A stretch of DNA of 64,000 nt from Spongisporangium articulatum (GCF_044465595.1 NZ_JBITLV010000004.1:186001-250000); one strand, 5' to 3'. Shown: positions 15,870 through 25,073, counted from the first letter of the stretch. The notes: generated by a model not told the origin, from the letters alone. Program-made: numbers and translations.

Positions 15870-16133
15870 CTAGGGGGCGCCGCCGTTCTGCATCAGGGTC
15901 ATGAAGAGGACGCCGATGACCAGCCCAGCGAACAGGATCGCGCCGAACACCCCTGAGCCGCCGCCGTTGTCGACGATCACGGTGGGGGCCCGGAAGAGGG
16001 CGCCGAGCAGGACCACGAACAGTAGGAGCCCGGCGACCCCCAGACCCATGAGGGTGAGAGCGGACGTCAGGTTCAGACCTGACTGGGGGGCGCTGCCGTA
16101 GACGTGCTCTGCGAGTGCGGTGACGGGCGACAT
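15870..16133 (-). CDS. Small two-helix membrane protein, unknown function
   Basis: This is an 87-residue protein with two predicted transmembrane helices at about residues 23-47 and 61-81, a Gly-rich connector (VDNGGGSGVFG) and a short Ala/Pro tail. The ATG at 16133 has an AGGAG site a few bases upstream, which makes this start firm. I recognise no family. It is divergent from the XRE regulator gene across a 287-bp region rich in TTCAG/CTGAA motifs, so it may belong to the same regulon as the glycosyltransferase-like genes. Confidence 0.65.
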   Translation of the reverse strand: MSPVTALAEHVYGSAPQSGLNLTSALTLMGLGVAGLLLFVVLLGALFRAPTVIVDNGGGSGVFGAILFAGLVIGVLFMTLMQNGGAP

Positions 16134-16420
16134 GGTGGGCTCCTCTGCGTGGTGCGGTGCGCGGCTCCTGGGTTGATGTGATGCGGATCCTCCGCATCTG
16201 ACACTTACGCGACTTGCATCGGTAAATTCAGCTGGTTTCAGTGCAACTACTGAAGCCAGTGTGAATGAGCTGAATGGGTGAGCGCAAGGCGATATCCGGA
16301 GAGGTTCTGGGGGCAAACGGAGGAGCGCCGGTCAAGTTCTTGTTACGAACCCCTTCGGATATTCGTGGCGCGGTACACCTCTGGGGTTAAGCTGCTTCAG
16401 TCGTTTCAGTTGCTGAACTG
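16134..16420. promoter_or_regulatory. Divergent control region with TTCAG/CTGAA operators
   Basis: This 287-bp region between the small membrane protein gene and the XRE gene is less GC-rich than its surroundings. It holds CTGGTTTCAG (16232-16241) facing CTGAAGCCAG (16250-16259). The perfect palindrome TTCAG-TTG-CTGAA lies at 16405-16417, and the overlapping TCAGTT-GCTG-AACTGA runs from 16406 to 16421, into the first base of the earliest XRE start. Further TTCAG and CTGAA half-sites occur near 16228, 16269 and 16396. The pattern suggests several binding sites of one repressor, probably the XRE protein itself. Confidence 0.55.
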
Positions 16421-17611
16421 ATGTGGATGGGGACCGGGATGCTCGGTAGGCGCCTGCGCGACCTCCGGACCCGCGGCATCCACGGGACCGTGTTGCAGGC
16501 GCCGGTGGCCGAGGCGCTCGGGATCAGTTCGGCTCTGCTCAGCTCGTGGGAGAGGGACCGTGCTGTCCCGCCCGAGGAACGCCTCGAAGATCTGGCCACC
16601 TTCTACGGGGTGGAGAGGTCGGTGGCCTCGTCAGGACCGCAGCTCATCCCGGTCGATGAACTCACTGAAGCCGAACGCGGTCAACGCGACGAACTCCTCC
16701 GCGAGCTGCGTGGGCTCCGGCAGTCCGAACCGGCCGTGGTCGAGGCGGGCACCGAGACACCCGGCCTGGACGGCGGCTTCTGGCACTTCCCCGATGGGCA
16801 GCCCATCACCATCCTCTGCACCCCGTTCAGTGAGGAGCAGTTCGGGGTGAAGGGTGTCGCCGAGGAGGACATGGGCCGTCTCCCTCCCGTGATCCAGTAC
16901 GCGAACAACTCCACCCACCCGAACGCCGTCCGGACCCTGCTCAACGCCGACGTCGACGCACTCCTGCAGCTGGTCAGGCACCTTGCCGCGGCCAATCCTC
17001 GGTCCGAGATCCGGTGGTTGACCTTCGAGCGGGTGCTCAACGTCGATCAGTTGGTCGGACACGTCGTGATCCTGGGGGGCGGAGATCTCGCGCCCTGGCA
17101 GATGTCCAGGGACGTCTCGGCCTTCCGGACGGCCCTGCGGGTGCCGGTGCATCCGGAGTTCCCGCCGAACAGCAACGAGGAGACCGACGGTCAGTTCGTG
17201 GTCTCGTTGAACGCGGCCGGGGATCCCGACTTCGACGGCCCCGATCGCGAGACCCACCGGCCGCTCTTCCTGGCGGAGTCCGGCACCGGCGCGGCCACCG
17301 CGGCCGCCGGGGTCCAGCTGCGTGGCGCGCCCGTCCTCCTGCATGACGTCGCGCTCATAGTCCGCAAGCCGCATCCCTTCAACGCCGAGGCCACGGTCAC
17401 GATGCTCTCGGGCATCTTCAGCCGCGGCACCTACGGCGCCGTCCGTGCCTTCACCCACGAGCCGTACCGGTCTCGCAATGAGGAGTGGCTTGCCTCGCTG
17501 CCCGCGTCGGATGATTTCTGGGTGCTGTTCACCGTCCCCGTCTTCGGCGGGGAGAAGACCATGACTCCCGAGCTGAGTCTGTCCGACACCATCCTGCGAC
17601 TGTCCTCCTGA
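16421..17611 (+). CDS. XRE-type helix-turn-helix regulator with a large C-terminal domain
   Basis: This is a 396-residue protein. Residues about 7-67 form an XRE/Cro-type HTH, with recognition region VAEALGISSALLSSWERDRA followed by PPEERLEDLATFYGV. The C-terminal 300 residues form an alpha/beta domain that includes the strands PITILCTPF and HVVILGGGDL and a segment NADVDALLQLVRHLAAANPRS. I associate this arrangement with a domain of unknown function often fused to HTH domains in actinomycetes, but I cannot verify it here. The ATG at 16421 is the earliest start; ATGs at 16427 and 16439 are also possible, and the last keeps the whole HTH. It is followed 46 bp later by the first glycosyltransferase-like gene and probably controls it. 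Confidence 0.75.
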   Translation: MWMGTGMLGRRLRDLRTRGIHGTVLQAPVAEALGISSALLSSWERDRAVPPEERLEDLATFYGVERSVASSGPQLIPVDELTEAERGQRDELLRELRGLRQSEPAVVEAGTETPGLDGGFWHFPDGQPITILCTPFSEEQFGVKGVAEEDMGRLPPVIQYANNSTHPNAVRTLLNADVDALLQLVRHLAAANPRSEIRWLTFERVLNVDQLVGHVVILGGGDLAPWQMSRDVSAFRTALRVPVHPEFPPNSNEETDGQFVVSLNAAGDPDFDGPDRETHRPLFLAESGTGAATAAAGVQLRGAPVLLHDVALIVRKPHPFNAEATVTMLSGIFSRGTYGAVRAFTHEPYRSRNEEWLASLPASDDFWVLFTVPVFGGEKTMTPELSLSDTILRLSS

Positions 17612-17657
17612 TCGTGAGTCAGCCACGGAAGGCAGCTGCTGACAACGGGGTTTCATC

Positions 17658-19049
17658 ATGACCAAGGTTCCATCGGCCGGCCGGCACGTGAATGCGGGCG
17701 CCGAGCGTGCCTCCCAACCGTGGGACCACCGGCCCGACCACTCGTTCCTGCTGCGCACCACGCCACTGAGCCCCTGGGCGGAGAGCGGGTCACGACGCGG
17801 AGGGCCCGATGCCGTGGTGATCCCGACGGTGGGGCCGGACCCGCGCGCCTGTCCGGGGATCCTCCTCGGGCTGAGGTTGGCGGCCGACACCGGATGTCGT
17901 GTCCTCGTCATTCGCAGCGGCCCGGCGTCGGAGGCCGACTTCCCCTGGGACCTCGTGGCACTCGATGTCCGGGCCCGCGTGCACGTGATCGACTTCGATG
18001 ACGTGAACCGTAGATGGCATGCGGCACAGGACATCCTGGAGCGCGATCCGTCGGGCTACGACGTCGCGGCCAAGCGGAATCTGGCCTTGGTGGTCGCCGT
18101 GGTCCTCGGGTGGGAACAGGTGTTGTTCCTGGACGACGACATGGAGGAGAGCCCGCACTCCGACGGGCTCAATGCGGCGAACGTCGCCGAAGTCGGTGAG
18201 TGGATGCGACGCGAGCGTGTGGATGCCGTCGGCTGGTCGTGCACCGACTTCCCCGACAACTCGGTCGTGTGTCATGCACGTCGGTTGGCCGGCCGCCCTC
18301 AGTCCACCTTCATAGGTGCCGGTGCGTTGCTGGTGGCGGTGTCGGAGAAGACGCCCTTCTTCCCCGACATGTACAACGAGGACTGGTTCTTCCTCATCGC
18401 CCTGGCGGCCGCCCGGGAGGATCGGTTCGGCGCTCTGGGGCGGGTCGGCACGGTGACGCAGGAGGAGTACGACCCCTACACCCTGGACCGGGTCGAACGG
18501 CAGGAACGGGGTGACGTCCTCGCCGAGGGATTGTTGAACCTGCTCGAGGACGGCGGTGACCTCTTCGCCCCTGACTCGCAGGCGTTGCAGCCGGAGTTCT
18601 GGCGGCGGGCCGTGAGATCGCGGCTGCGCATGATCACGGCTCTGATCACGGTCCTGCACGGGTTCAGCCTTCTCCGCCCGGGCGGACGGAAGCGGCGCAA
18701 CGAAGCGGTCCTGGCGTTGCGGCGGGCCGAACAACTCGCCCGCGGACTGGATCCGGTCGACCTGGCCGAATGGGTGCGGACCCAACCGCGGCACCTCGAG
18801 CGGTGGGCCCGTCATCTGCACCGCGTCCGGGCGGCGCACCGCACGGTGGACGCCGAGCTGCTGCTCAAGCAGATCGCGGTCGGGCAACCTCCGGCCGAGG
18901 TGTCCGATGACGTCCTCACGCCCGCGGATGCTCTGCTGGTGGCCCCGATAAGGCAGGCTGCGCGCCCCGCGGTCTGGACGAAAGTAGCCCGGAAGGCCCA
19001 AAATCGTTACGCGGCGATCACGGGTGGACCGCGGAGCGTGATCGCATGA
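17658..19049 (+). CDS. GT-A-like glycosyltransferase, paralogue A
   Basis: This is a 463-residue soluble protein with no signal peptide. An alpha/beta N-terminal half leads to VLFLDDD at residues 155-161, a DxD-type metal/nucleotide-sugar motif preceded by the AAKRN box (137-141). Then come DFPDNS (197-202), FIGAGALLV (218-226) and FFPDMYNEDWFF (234-245), where Glu-Asp could supply the catalytic base. The order matches inverting GT-A enzymes. The C-terminal third is helical and Arg-rich. Donor and acceptor are unknown. It shares all these boxes with the next gene, so the two arose by duplication. Confidence 0.65.
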   Translation: MTKVPSAGRHVNAGAERASQPWDHRPDHSFLLRTTPLSPWAESGSRRGGPDAVVIPTVGPDPRACPGILLGLRLAADTGCRVLVIRSGPASEADFPWDLVALDVRARVHVIDFDDVNRRWHAAQDILERDPSGYDVAAKRNLALVVAVVLGWEQVLFLDDDMEESPHSDGLNAANVAEVGEWMRRERVDAVGWSCTDFPDNSVVCHARRLAGRPQSTFIGAGALLVAVSEKTPFFPDMYNEDWFFLIALAAAREDRFGALGRVGTVTQEEYDPYTLDRVERQERGDVLAEGLLNLLEDGGDLFAPDSQALQPEFWRRAVRSRLRMITALITVLHGFSLLRPGGRKRRNEAVLALRRAEQLARGLDPVDLAEWVRTQPRHLERWARHLHRVRAAHRTVDAELLLKQIAVGQPPAEVSDDVLTPADALLVAPIRQAARPAVWTKVARKAQNRYAAITGGPRSVIA

Positions 19050-19064
19050 GTTGACGGCGGGGCG

Positions 19065-20222
19065 ATGACGAAGGCCTGGGGCGCTCTCGACGGTTCGGCC
19101 CTCTTCGGGCCGGTCCCCAACCCGCACCGTCACGACCACAGCCGGCTCCTCAAGCCGTTCGACGTGCCACCGGAGCGCGGTCGGGTGGACGCCGTGATCG
19201 TCCCGTCGCGCCGCCCCCCGACCATGCTGCGCACCGCCGCGCGCGTCGCCCGGAAGCTCGACGTACCGCTCGTCGTCCTGACCTCGAAGTCCTGGTCGGA
19301 GGAGGAGGCTCACGAAGTGCTGGACGGCCGGCCCGGCGCCGTCGTCCCGCTCGGCGCGAGGGTGCGTAGGCCCTTCTTCCGGCTCTCCGTCGCGCAACTG
19401 TCCGACACCCGGCGCAACCCGCACGCCGACACGGCGGCCAAGCGCAACGTGGGCTTACGACTCGCGCGTCGTCTGGGGTGGCGTCGTGTGCTCTTCCTGG
19501 ACGACGACGTGGTCGACCTCCCTCGGTCTCAGGTGCTCGCCGCGGCCGGAGCCATGGAGGGGGCGGGGTTGCGCGCGGTCGGTTGGGCGCTGGCGGACTT
19601 CCCCGACAACTCCGTGATCTGCCACCTGCGTCGTGAGGTCCGGCTCGAGCAGGGGATCTTCATCGGTGGTGGCGCCCTGCTCGTCGACACCCTCGGCGAG
19701 GTGCCCTTCTTCCCGCCGGTCTACAACGAGGACTGGTTGTTCCTGCACGATCCGGTGCGCGAGGGGCGGGTGACCATGGCGGGAGAGGTGGGGCAGGAGG
19801 CGTTCAACCCGTTCAAGGTCCGGCGCGCCCGGCGGGAGGAGTTCGGAGACATCCTCGCCGAGGGCCTGTTCGGACTCATCCATGCGGAAAGACCCGTGGA
19901 GGAGGCGCTCTCGGCGGATCTGTGGCACGAGGTCCTGCGCGGCCGGGCCGTCATGCTGCAAGAAGTCCGGGAGCGGATGACTCTGCTGTTCGCCGGCCCC
20001 GGTGTCCCGGCGAGGCGCCGCCGCACCTTCGAACGCTGCTGGCAGGCGTCCGTCGAGGAGTGCACCTCCTTCGCCCCCTCGTTGTTCACCGCGTACGTCC
20101 GTGCCTGGCGCGACGACCAGGACCGGTGGGTCGAGCAGCTGGCCGAGTTGGAGGGCACGGGTGACGACCTCGGCACCGCCCTGAAGTTCGAGAACCTCAC
20201 GGGCGCCCACGTGAGCGGTTAG
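19065..20222 (+). CDS. GT-A-like glycosyltransferase, paralogue B
   Basis: This is a 385-residue relative of the preceding protein, starting 15 bp after its stop. Shared boxes are AAKRNVGLRLARRLGW (124-139), VLFLDDD (142-148), DFPDNSVICH (178-187), FIGGGALLV (199-207) and PFFPPVYNEDWLF (214-226). It lacks part of the C-terminal helical region of paralogue A. The retained DDD and NED residues suggest both copies are active, perhaps with different acceptors. It converges with the secreted propeller-like gene, with only 9 bp between them. Confidence 0.65.
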   Translation: MTKAWGALDGSALFGPVPNPHRHDHSRLLKPFDVPPERGRVDAVIVPSRRPPTMLRTAARVARKLDVPLVVLTSKSWSEEEAHEVLDGRPGAVVPLGARVRRPFFRLSVAQLSDTRRNPHADTAAKRNVGLRLARRLGWRRVLFLDDDVVDLPRSQVLAAAGAMEGAGLRAVGWALADFPDNSVICHLRREVRLEQGIFIGGGALLVDTLGEVPFFPPVYNEDWLFLHDPVREGRVTMAGEVGQEAFNPFKVRRARREEFGDILAEGLFGLIHAERPVEEALSADLWHEVLRGRAVMLQEVRERMTLLFAGPGVPARRRRTFERCWQASVEECTSFAPSLFTAYVRAWRDDQDRWVEQLAELEGTGDDLGTALKFENLTGAHVSG

Positions 20223-20231
20223 TCCGGGCCC

Positions 20232-21866
20232 TCAGGTGATCCGATAGGTGGCCCACCCGGAGGAGGAACCCTTGAGGTTTCCGGCTCCGGAGAACTTCAC
20301 AGACACCCGGGTCGGTACGTTCTTCGACCCGCGTAGCAGGTGGGCGTAGGCGAACCCGCGTGAGTCGGTGTTCAGGGCGAGCGTCTGGTAGGTGCGCCAC
20401 TTCCCGCCGCTCTTCATCTGCCCCTTCAGGGTCACCGTGAAGAAGCCTGCCGGCTTGACCCGCAGGGTGAACTCGACGTCCTTGTAGCTGTGGAAGTAGC
20501 GGACCCCCTTGGACGTCTTGTAGAAGCCGCTCAGACCGATGCTGGTGCGGGACGCTGAGATGATCTTCGCGGTCGAGGTCGCGGGTGCGTAGTCCGCATC
20601 ACCGGGCAGGGTCGCGGTGACCGAGCCACCGTGGTCGGCCCGGACACTGGTCGTCCCCGTGCCCGACGAACCGAGGGTCAACGACTTGGTACTCCTGGCG
20701 CCGCCGTCGTCGACGGCCAGCGTGACCTTCGCCCCGGCCCGGCCGGTGACTGAGACCGGTACCGCCTTGCCGAAGGCGTGAGACCCCGCTTTCACCCTGA
20801 CCGAGGACGGCAGTGGTTCCCGGGTGGCGATGATCGCCAGACGCGCCGTCGGGTCGAAGGGCGAGCCGTTGGAGGCGATGGCGTACACGTGGCCGGCCGC
20901 CGCGTCGAACACGGCGGTGCCGGGTGTCATGTCCACGGAGGACTCGCCGGGGATGACGACGCGGCGACGGGTCAGCGTCGAACCGTCCGCGGTGGCGAAG
21001 ACGACCATGTTCCAGTCGGAACCTGCCTGCAGCGTGCCGACCAGCTTGGTGCCGTCGGCCGAGTAGGCGGCGCCGGTGGGGTACGGCCCGGTCGTGTAGA
21101 AGGCGGTCTGCTGAAGCGTGTCGGCGTCCAGCTCGGCGAGGCCGTAGGGGGACATCTCTGCTCCCGCGATGCGGCGGCCGTCCGGGCTGAGTGCGACCGC
21201 GTTCACGAGTTCCGTACGGGCGGCAGCGGTCTCGGTCGCCGTCCCGCCGGAGAGCGAGTAGGTGGCGAGGGTCGCGGGGGTGACGCCCTGACCGAGGGCG
21301 ACCAGGCGGGACTCGTTCGCCGCCAGCAGCGGCGGCCGGTACCACGTGCGCTCGAGGGACTGGGTGACGGAGGCCGTGGACCGATCAATGACGGTCACGG
21401 TGGCCTGGTTCTGATCGCAACCCTGCCCCGCGAACAGGGAAGTGCTGTTCACGGCCAGCTGGCTCACGCAGGGCAGAGAGGAGATCCGGGCCGTCTCCTT
21501 CAGGCCGACCGGATCGATGATCGAGATCGCCGAGGCGTTCTTCAGCGCTGCGTAGAGAGTTCCGTCGGCGGCCAGGGCCAGATCGGACACTCCGGCCTGC
21601 CCGGTGATGGTGGCTACCGGTCGACCGGTGCCGGAGAGGACCCGGATCTGGTCACCGGCCGCCACGAACAGGCGGGACCCGACCAGCACCATCGAGGGCG
21701 CGCTGTCCACCCCGATGTCGACCACGGTCGCCGACCCGATCGTTCCCGCGGTGGCCCTGACCGTGGGCGGTGCGGCGCTCGCCGTCCCCGGAACTGAAAG
21801 ACAGGCTCCCGCGACGATCGCCGTCAGACAGACGGCGGCAGTGCGGCCGATGCTGGACCGAGACAT
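20232..21866 (-). CDS. Secreted beta-propeller-like protein with Ig-like C-terminus
   Basis: This is a 544-residue exported protein. Residues 1-31 form a Sec signal peptide, with cleavage likely after GTASA. Repeated segments of the type VSDLALAADGTLYAAL and VNAVALSPDGRRIAGAE suggest a YVTN/WD-like beta-propeller over about residues 45-330. The C-terminal third is beta-rich and resembles bacterial Ig-like or adhesion modules (VRVKAGSHAFGKAVPVSVTG, then YKDVEFTLRVKPAG). The ATG at 21866 has GGAAGGA upstream; the longer open frame before it is not protein-like. It has no enzymatic motif. Convergence with the glycosyltransferase-like genes raises the possibility that it is modified by them, which is only a guess. 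Confidence 0.7.
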   Translation of the reverse strand: MSRSSIGRTAAVCLTAIVAGACLSVPGTASAAPPTVRATAGTIGSATVVDIGVDSAPSMVLVGSRLFVAAGDQIRVLSGTGRPVATITGQAGVSDLALAADGTLYAALKNASAISIIDPVGLKETARISSLPCVSQLAVNSTSLFAGQGCDQNQATVTVIDRSTASVTQSLERTWYRPPLLAANESRLVALGQGVTPATLATYSLSGGTATETAAARTELVNAVALSPDGRRIAGAEMSPYGLAELDADTLQQTAFYTTGPYPTGAAYSADGTKLVGTLQAGSDWNMVVFATADGSTLTRRRVVIPGESSVDMTPGTAVFDAAAGHVYAIASNGSPFDPTARLAIIATREPLPSSVRVKAGSHAFGKAVPVSVTGRAGAKVTLAVDDGGARSTKSLTLGSSGTGTTSVRADHGGSVTATLPGDADYAPATSTAKIISASRTSIGLSGFYKTSKGVRYFHSYKDVEFTLRVKPAGFFTVTLKGQMKSGGKWRTYQTLALNTDSRGFAYAHLLRGSKNVPTRVSVKFSGAGNLKGSSSGWATYRIT

Positions 21867-22044
21867 GGGGCGTCCTTCCCGTAGGGACACTCGCTGGTGC
21901 AGCCCAGGGCATCGACGCGCGGCGGCGGGCACCTGAACCTCTCGCCTGACGTGCCCACCCGCACGGAGCAGCCGCGCAGCACGAGATCGGGCGCCGAGTG
22001 GGCGATCTCCCGCTCGATGACACGCGTTAGTGCAATGGTCGGGG

Positions 22045-23535
22045 TCAGGTCTCGCGCACGGAACGGCCCACCCGGGCGTAGGCGTGGCGCAGTTCAGTGG
22101 CTGCTGATCCGTCGTCCAGTGCGGTGCGGCGCGCGGCGGGCAGGGCCTCGCAGGCGACCTCGGACCAACCGAGCGGGACGGCGAAGTGCCTGCGCCACAG
22201 GCGATTCGCGAGCCGCAGCGGTACAACGGAGTCGCGTAGGACATCCGTCGCCGCCTCCACCGCGCGCAGCCGGGAGACGACGGGATCGGAGGCGTCGTCG
22301 TCCAGCAGCGAACGCACGGCGGCGAGCCAGTCGGCAGCGCGGCGCTTCACGAGCTGCCGGGACCGGATGGGTCGTATGACGAACGCCGGGACGACGGCGC
22401 ACACCGCGCCGACCAGCACGGCCAGCAGGCGCTCGGCCAGCACGGAAACGCCCGACTCCGCGCCCAGAACGCCGTAGAGCAGGCCCAGGGTCGTGGTCAG
22501 CAGCAGTGCCCACCAGACGTAGCCGACGTCCCGCAGCAGCACGGCCAGCGCGAAAACCACCAGCAGTGAACCGATCCCGAGGGACCGATGCCCGCCGACG
22601 GCCTCGGCGACGAGCGCCGACAACACAGTACCCGCCGCGGCGCCACCGAGGCGTTCGAGCCCGCGGTACAGGACGTCGCCGCGCGCCCGGGCCGACACGG
22701 TCATGGTCAGCACGGTGACGGCGGTCCACGGCCAGTGGGCCGGGAAGAGTACTTGCCCCGCAACGAGTCCCAGCGCCAGCGCGACCGCGCCCTGCAGGGC
22801 CAGCGAGTCCACGGCGCGCGCGCTCGGCGGCCGCCGGGGCTGGGGCGGCGGCGCCGGTCCGGGGGAGTACGAGCCGGCCAGGGCGGCGAGCGGTGGCTCG
22901 ACGTCGTGCCCGCCGTCCACCGCGACCTGCACCCGGACGACGTCCGCCCGCCCGGGTGCGTCGGGCGCCATGGTCGCGTCCACCTCGCGGGCCGCGGCGT
23001 GCGCAGCAGGGGAGCCCCGGCGGGCGGCGGCGACCAGCGTCCGCAGCCGGGACGGGGGCGGCGCCTCGCCGACGAGACGCTCGGCGACCAGCGACCAGAA
23101 CGCCGCGACCAGGCAGATCGCGGTGATCAGCAGCAGGGACACGACCGGCCGGTCGCCGACCGGCACGGGGGTCATGAACATCGCCAGCAGAGGCAGCAGG
23201 GCGGCTCGACCGGCGGCGGCCACGGGCGGCGGGAACCGGCGCGAGACGATCGCCAGGCCGTAGACGGTCACCACGACGGCGTCCCCGACCGGTTCGAGGT
23301 GCGTGAGCAGGAAGCCCACGCAGGCCAGGACCACCACCACGACCGGCACCCGCAGCAGGCGGGCGAGCGGCGCCGTCCCGCGGCGGTCGAGCCGCGCCCC
23401 GGAGAGGGCGACGGCCCCCGCGGTCACGGCGTAGCTCGGGTCGAGCGGATCCCACGCGACGAGGGGCAGAACCGTGCCCAGAGTGAGGGCGACCGTCAGC
23501 AGGGCGACGAGGGCGGGGCGGGCGACGAACCGCAT
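22045..23535 (-). CDS. FUSC-family inner membrane protein
   Basis: This is a 496-residue membrane protein with two clusters of transmembrane helices (about residues 5-150 and 240-390) separated by a Pro-rich soluble linker, and a helical cytoplasmic C-terminus. The second cluster contains HWPWTAVTVLTMTVSARARGDVLYRGLERLGGA, cut here by description: the RGLERxxGxxxG-like segment lies at about residues 292-306 and is typical of fusaric-acid-resistance/YccS-like proteins. The family is linked to efflux of aromatic acids, but the substrate is unknown. It starts 25 bp after the aspC stop and probably shares its transcript. Confidence 0.78.
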   Translation of the reverse strand: MRFVARPALVALLTVALTLGTVLPLVAWDPLDPSYAVTAGAVALSGARLDRRGTAPLARLLRVPVVVVVLACVGFLLTHLEPVGDAVVVTVYGLAIVSRRFPPPVAAAGRAALLPLLAMFMTPVPVGDRPVVSLLLITAICLVAAFWSLVAERLVGEAPPPSRLRTLVAAARRGSPAAHAAAREVDATMAPDAPGRADVVRVQVAVDGGHDVEPPLAALAGSYSPGPAPPPQPRRPPSARAVDSLALQGAVALALGLVAGQVLFPAHWPWTAVTVLTMTVSARARGDVLYRGLERLGGAAAGTVLSALVAEAVGGHRSLGIGSLLVVFALAVLLRDVGYVWWALLLTTTLGLLYGVLGAESGVSVLAERLLAVLVGAVCAVVPAFVIRPIRSRQLVKRRAADWLAAVRSLLDDDASDPVVSRLRAVEAATDVLRDSVVPLRLANRLWRRHFAVPLGWSEVACEALPAARRTALDDGSAATELRHAYARVGRSVRET

Positions 23536-23560
23536 CGCCCGCCCCGCCCTCGAACCGGTC

Positions 23561-24772
23561 TCAGTGCGCCTCGGCGAGCAGCTTCTGCATCCGCGAGACG
23601 CCCTCGACGATGTCGTCGTCGCTCATCGCGTACGACAGTCGCAGGTAGCCCGACGGGCCGAAGGCCTCACCCGGGACGACGGCGACCTCGGCCTCCTCGA
23701 GGATGAGCGCGGCCAGTTCGGCGGACGTCTGCGGGGTCCGGCCGCGAATCGTCTTGCCCAGCAGGCCCTTCACCGACGGGTAGGCGTAGAACGCGCCCTG
23801 CGGGGTGGGGCAGACGACGCCGTCGATCTCGTTCAGCATCGAGACGATCAGCTTGCGCCGCCGGTCGAAGGCCACCTTCATCGCGTCGACGGCCGACAGG
23901 TCGCCCTCCAGCGCCGCGATCGCGGCGCGCTGGGACACGTTGGCGACGTTGGACGACAGGTGTGACTGCAGGTTGGTGGCGGCCTTGACGACGTCGGCCG
24001 GGCCGATCAGCCAGCCCACCCGCCAGCCGGTCATGGCGTAGGTCTTCGCCACGCCGTTCAGCACGATGCAGGTGTCGGCGAGCGCCGGGACCTCGACGAC
24101 GATCGAGGCGGCCTTCACCCCGTCGTAGGTCAGGTGCTCGTAGATCTCGTCGGTGACGACCCAGATGCCGTGCTCGAGCGCCCACTCGCCGATGGCCTTG
24201 ACGGCCTCGGGCGGGTACACCGACCCCGTCGGGTTGGAGGGCGAGCAGAACAGCAGCGCCTTGGTCTTCTCGGTCCGCGCGGCCTCGAGCTGCTCGACGG
24301 TGACCAGGTAGTCCTGGTCCTCCCCGGCGAACACCTCGACCGGCACGCCGCCGGCCAGGCGGGCGGCCTCGGGGTACGTCGTCCAGTACGGCGCGGGCAG
24401 CAGCAGCTCGTCACCCGGGTCGAGGATGGCGGCGAACGCCTCGTACACCGCCTGCTTGCCACCGTTGGTGACCAGCACCTGGGCCGGGTCGACCTCGTAG
24501 CCCGAGTCGCGGGCCGTCTTGGCGGCGATGGCCTTCTTCAGCTCGGGCAGGCCGCCGGCCGGCGTGTACCGGTGGTTGGCCGGGACCCGGGCCGCCTCGA
24601 TCGCCGCGTCGACGATGTAGCCGGGGGTCGGGAAGTCGGGCTCACCGGCGCCGAACCCGATCACCGGACGCCCGGCGGCCTTGAGGGCCTTGGCCTTGGC
24701 GTCGACGGCGAGGGTGGCGGACTCGGCGATCTGGCTGATCCTGGTGGAGATGCGCTGGCTCACGCCCTGCAT
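23561..24772 (-). CDS. aspC: Aspartate aminotransferase (class I, PLP-dependent)
   Basis: This is a 403-residue fold-type I aminotransferase that interconverts aspartate and oxaloacetate with glutamate/2-oxoglutarate. The PLP-binding Lys lies in NGVAKTYAMTGWRVGW. Other family features are GFGAGEPDFPTP, NGGKQAVYEAF, CSPSNPTGSVY and the C-terminal GYLRLSYAMSDD with the substrate-carboxylate Arg. The ATG at 24772 is preferred. The location next to secE-nusG on the opposite strand is common in actinomycetes. Confidence 0.92.
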   Translation of the reverse strand: MQGVSQRISTRISQIAESATLAVDAKAKALKAAGRPVIGFGAGEPDFPTPGYIVDAAIEAARVPANHRYTPAGGLPELKKAIAAKTARDSGYEVDPAQVLVTNGGKQAVYEAFAAILDPGDELLLPAPYWTTYPEAARLAGGVPVEVFAGEDQDYLVTVEQLEAARTEKTKALLFCSPSNPTGSVYPPEAVKAIGEWALEHGIWVVTDEIYEHLTYDGVKAASIVVEVPALADTCIVLNGVAKTYAMTGWRVGWLIGPADVVKAATNLQSHLSSNVANVSQRAAIAALEGDLSAVDAMKVAFDRRRKLIVSMLNEIDGVVCPTPQGAFYAYPSVKGLLGKTIRGRTPQTSAELAALILEEAEVAVVPGEAFGPSGYLRLSYAMSDDDIVEGVSRMQKLLAEAH

Positions 24773-24912
24773 CCTTCCACCTCCGGGGAGATCGTTTCAC
24801 CGGGGTTTCGGACGAGGGACGGGCCTCTGGACGTCGTCCGCCCGCCGGCGCGGGCGCCTCGCCGCCCGCCGGGCCCGGCGCTGCTGGTTCGACCCGGACC
24901 CGTACGGCTGCG

Positions 24913-24918
24913 TACACT
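24913..24918 (+). promoter_or_regulatory. Candidate -10 element for tRNA-Trp-secE
   Basis: TACACT at 24913-24918 lies 83 bp upstream of tRNA-Trp in a Gly/Pro-codon-free stretch. A weak TTCGAC lies about 19 bp further upstream. It would start a transcript reading tRNA-Trp, secE and nusG. Confidence 0.4.
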
Positions 24919-25000
24919 CGGGGCCGGGTGGTTGCGGACCGCCATGCTTCAGGCTGCCCCAAGTCGGGCACGGCGGGCATGCACGGCACGTTCCACCCGT

Positions 25001-25073
25001 AGGGCAGTGGCGCAACTGGCAGCGCTCCGGTCTCCAAAACCGGCGGTTGGGGGTTCGAGTCCCTCCTGCCCTG
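25001..25073 (+). tRNA. tRNA-Trp (anticodon CCA)
   Basis: This is a 73-nt cloverleaf with acceptor AGGGCAG/CTGCCCT and discriminator G, and anticodon loop CTCCAAA giving CCA. It sits directly ahead of secE, the usual place for tRNA-Trp in bacteria of this group. Confidence 0.97.

Noticed and set aside
21867..22244. N-terminal extension of the secreted propeller-like protein
   Set aside because: A clear signal peptide and ribosome site begin at 21866. The upstream frame is Arg/Ala/Pro-rich, and part of it overlaps the FUSC gene.
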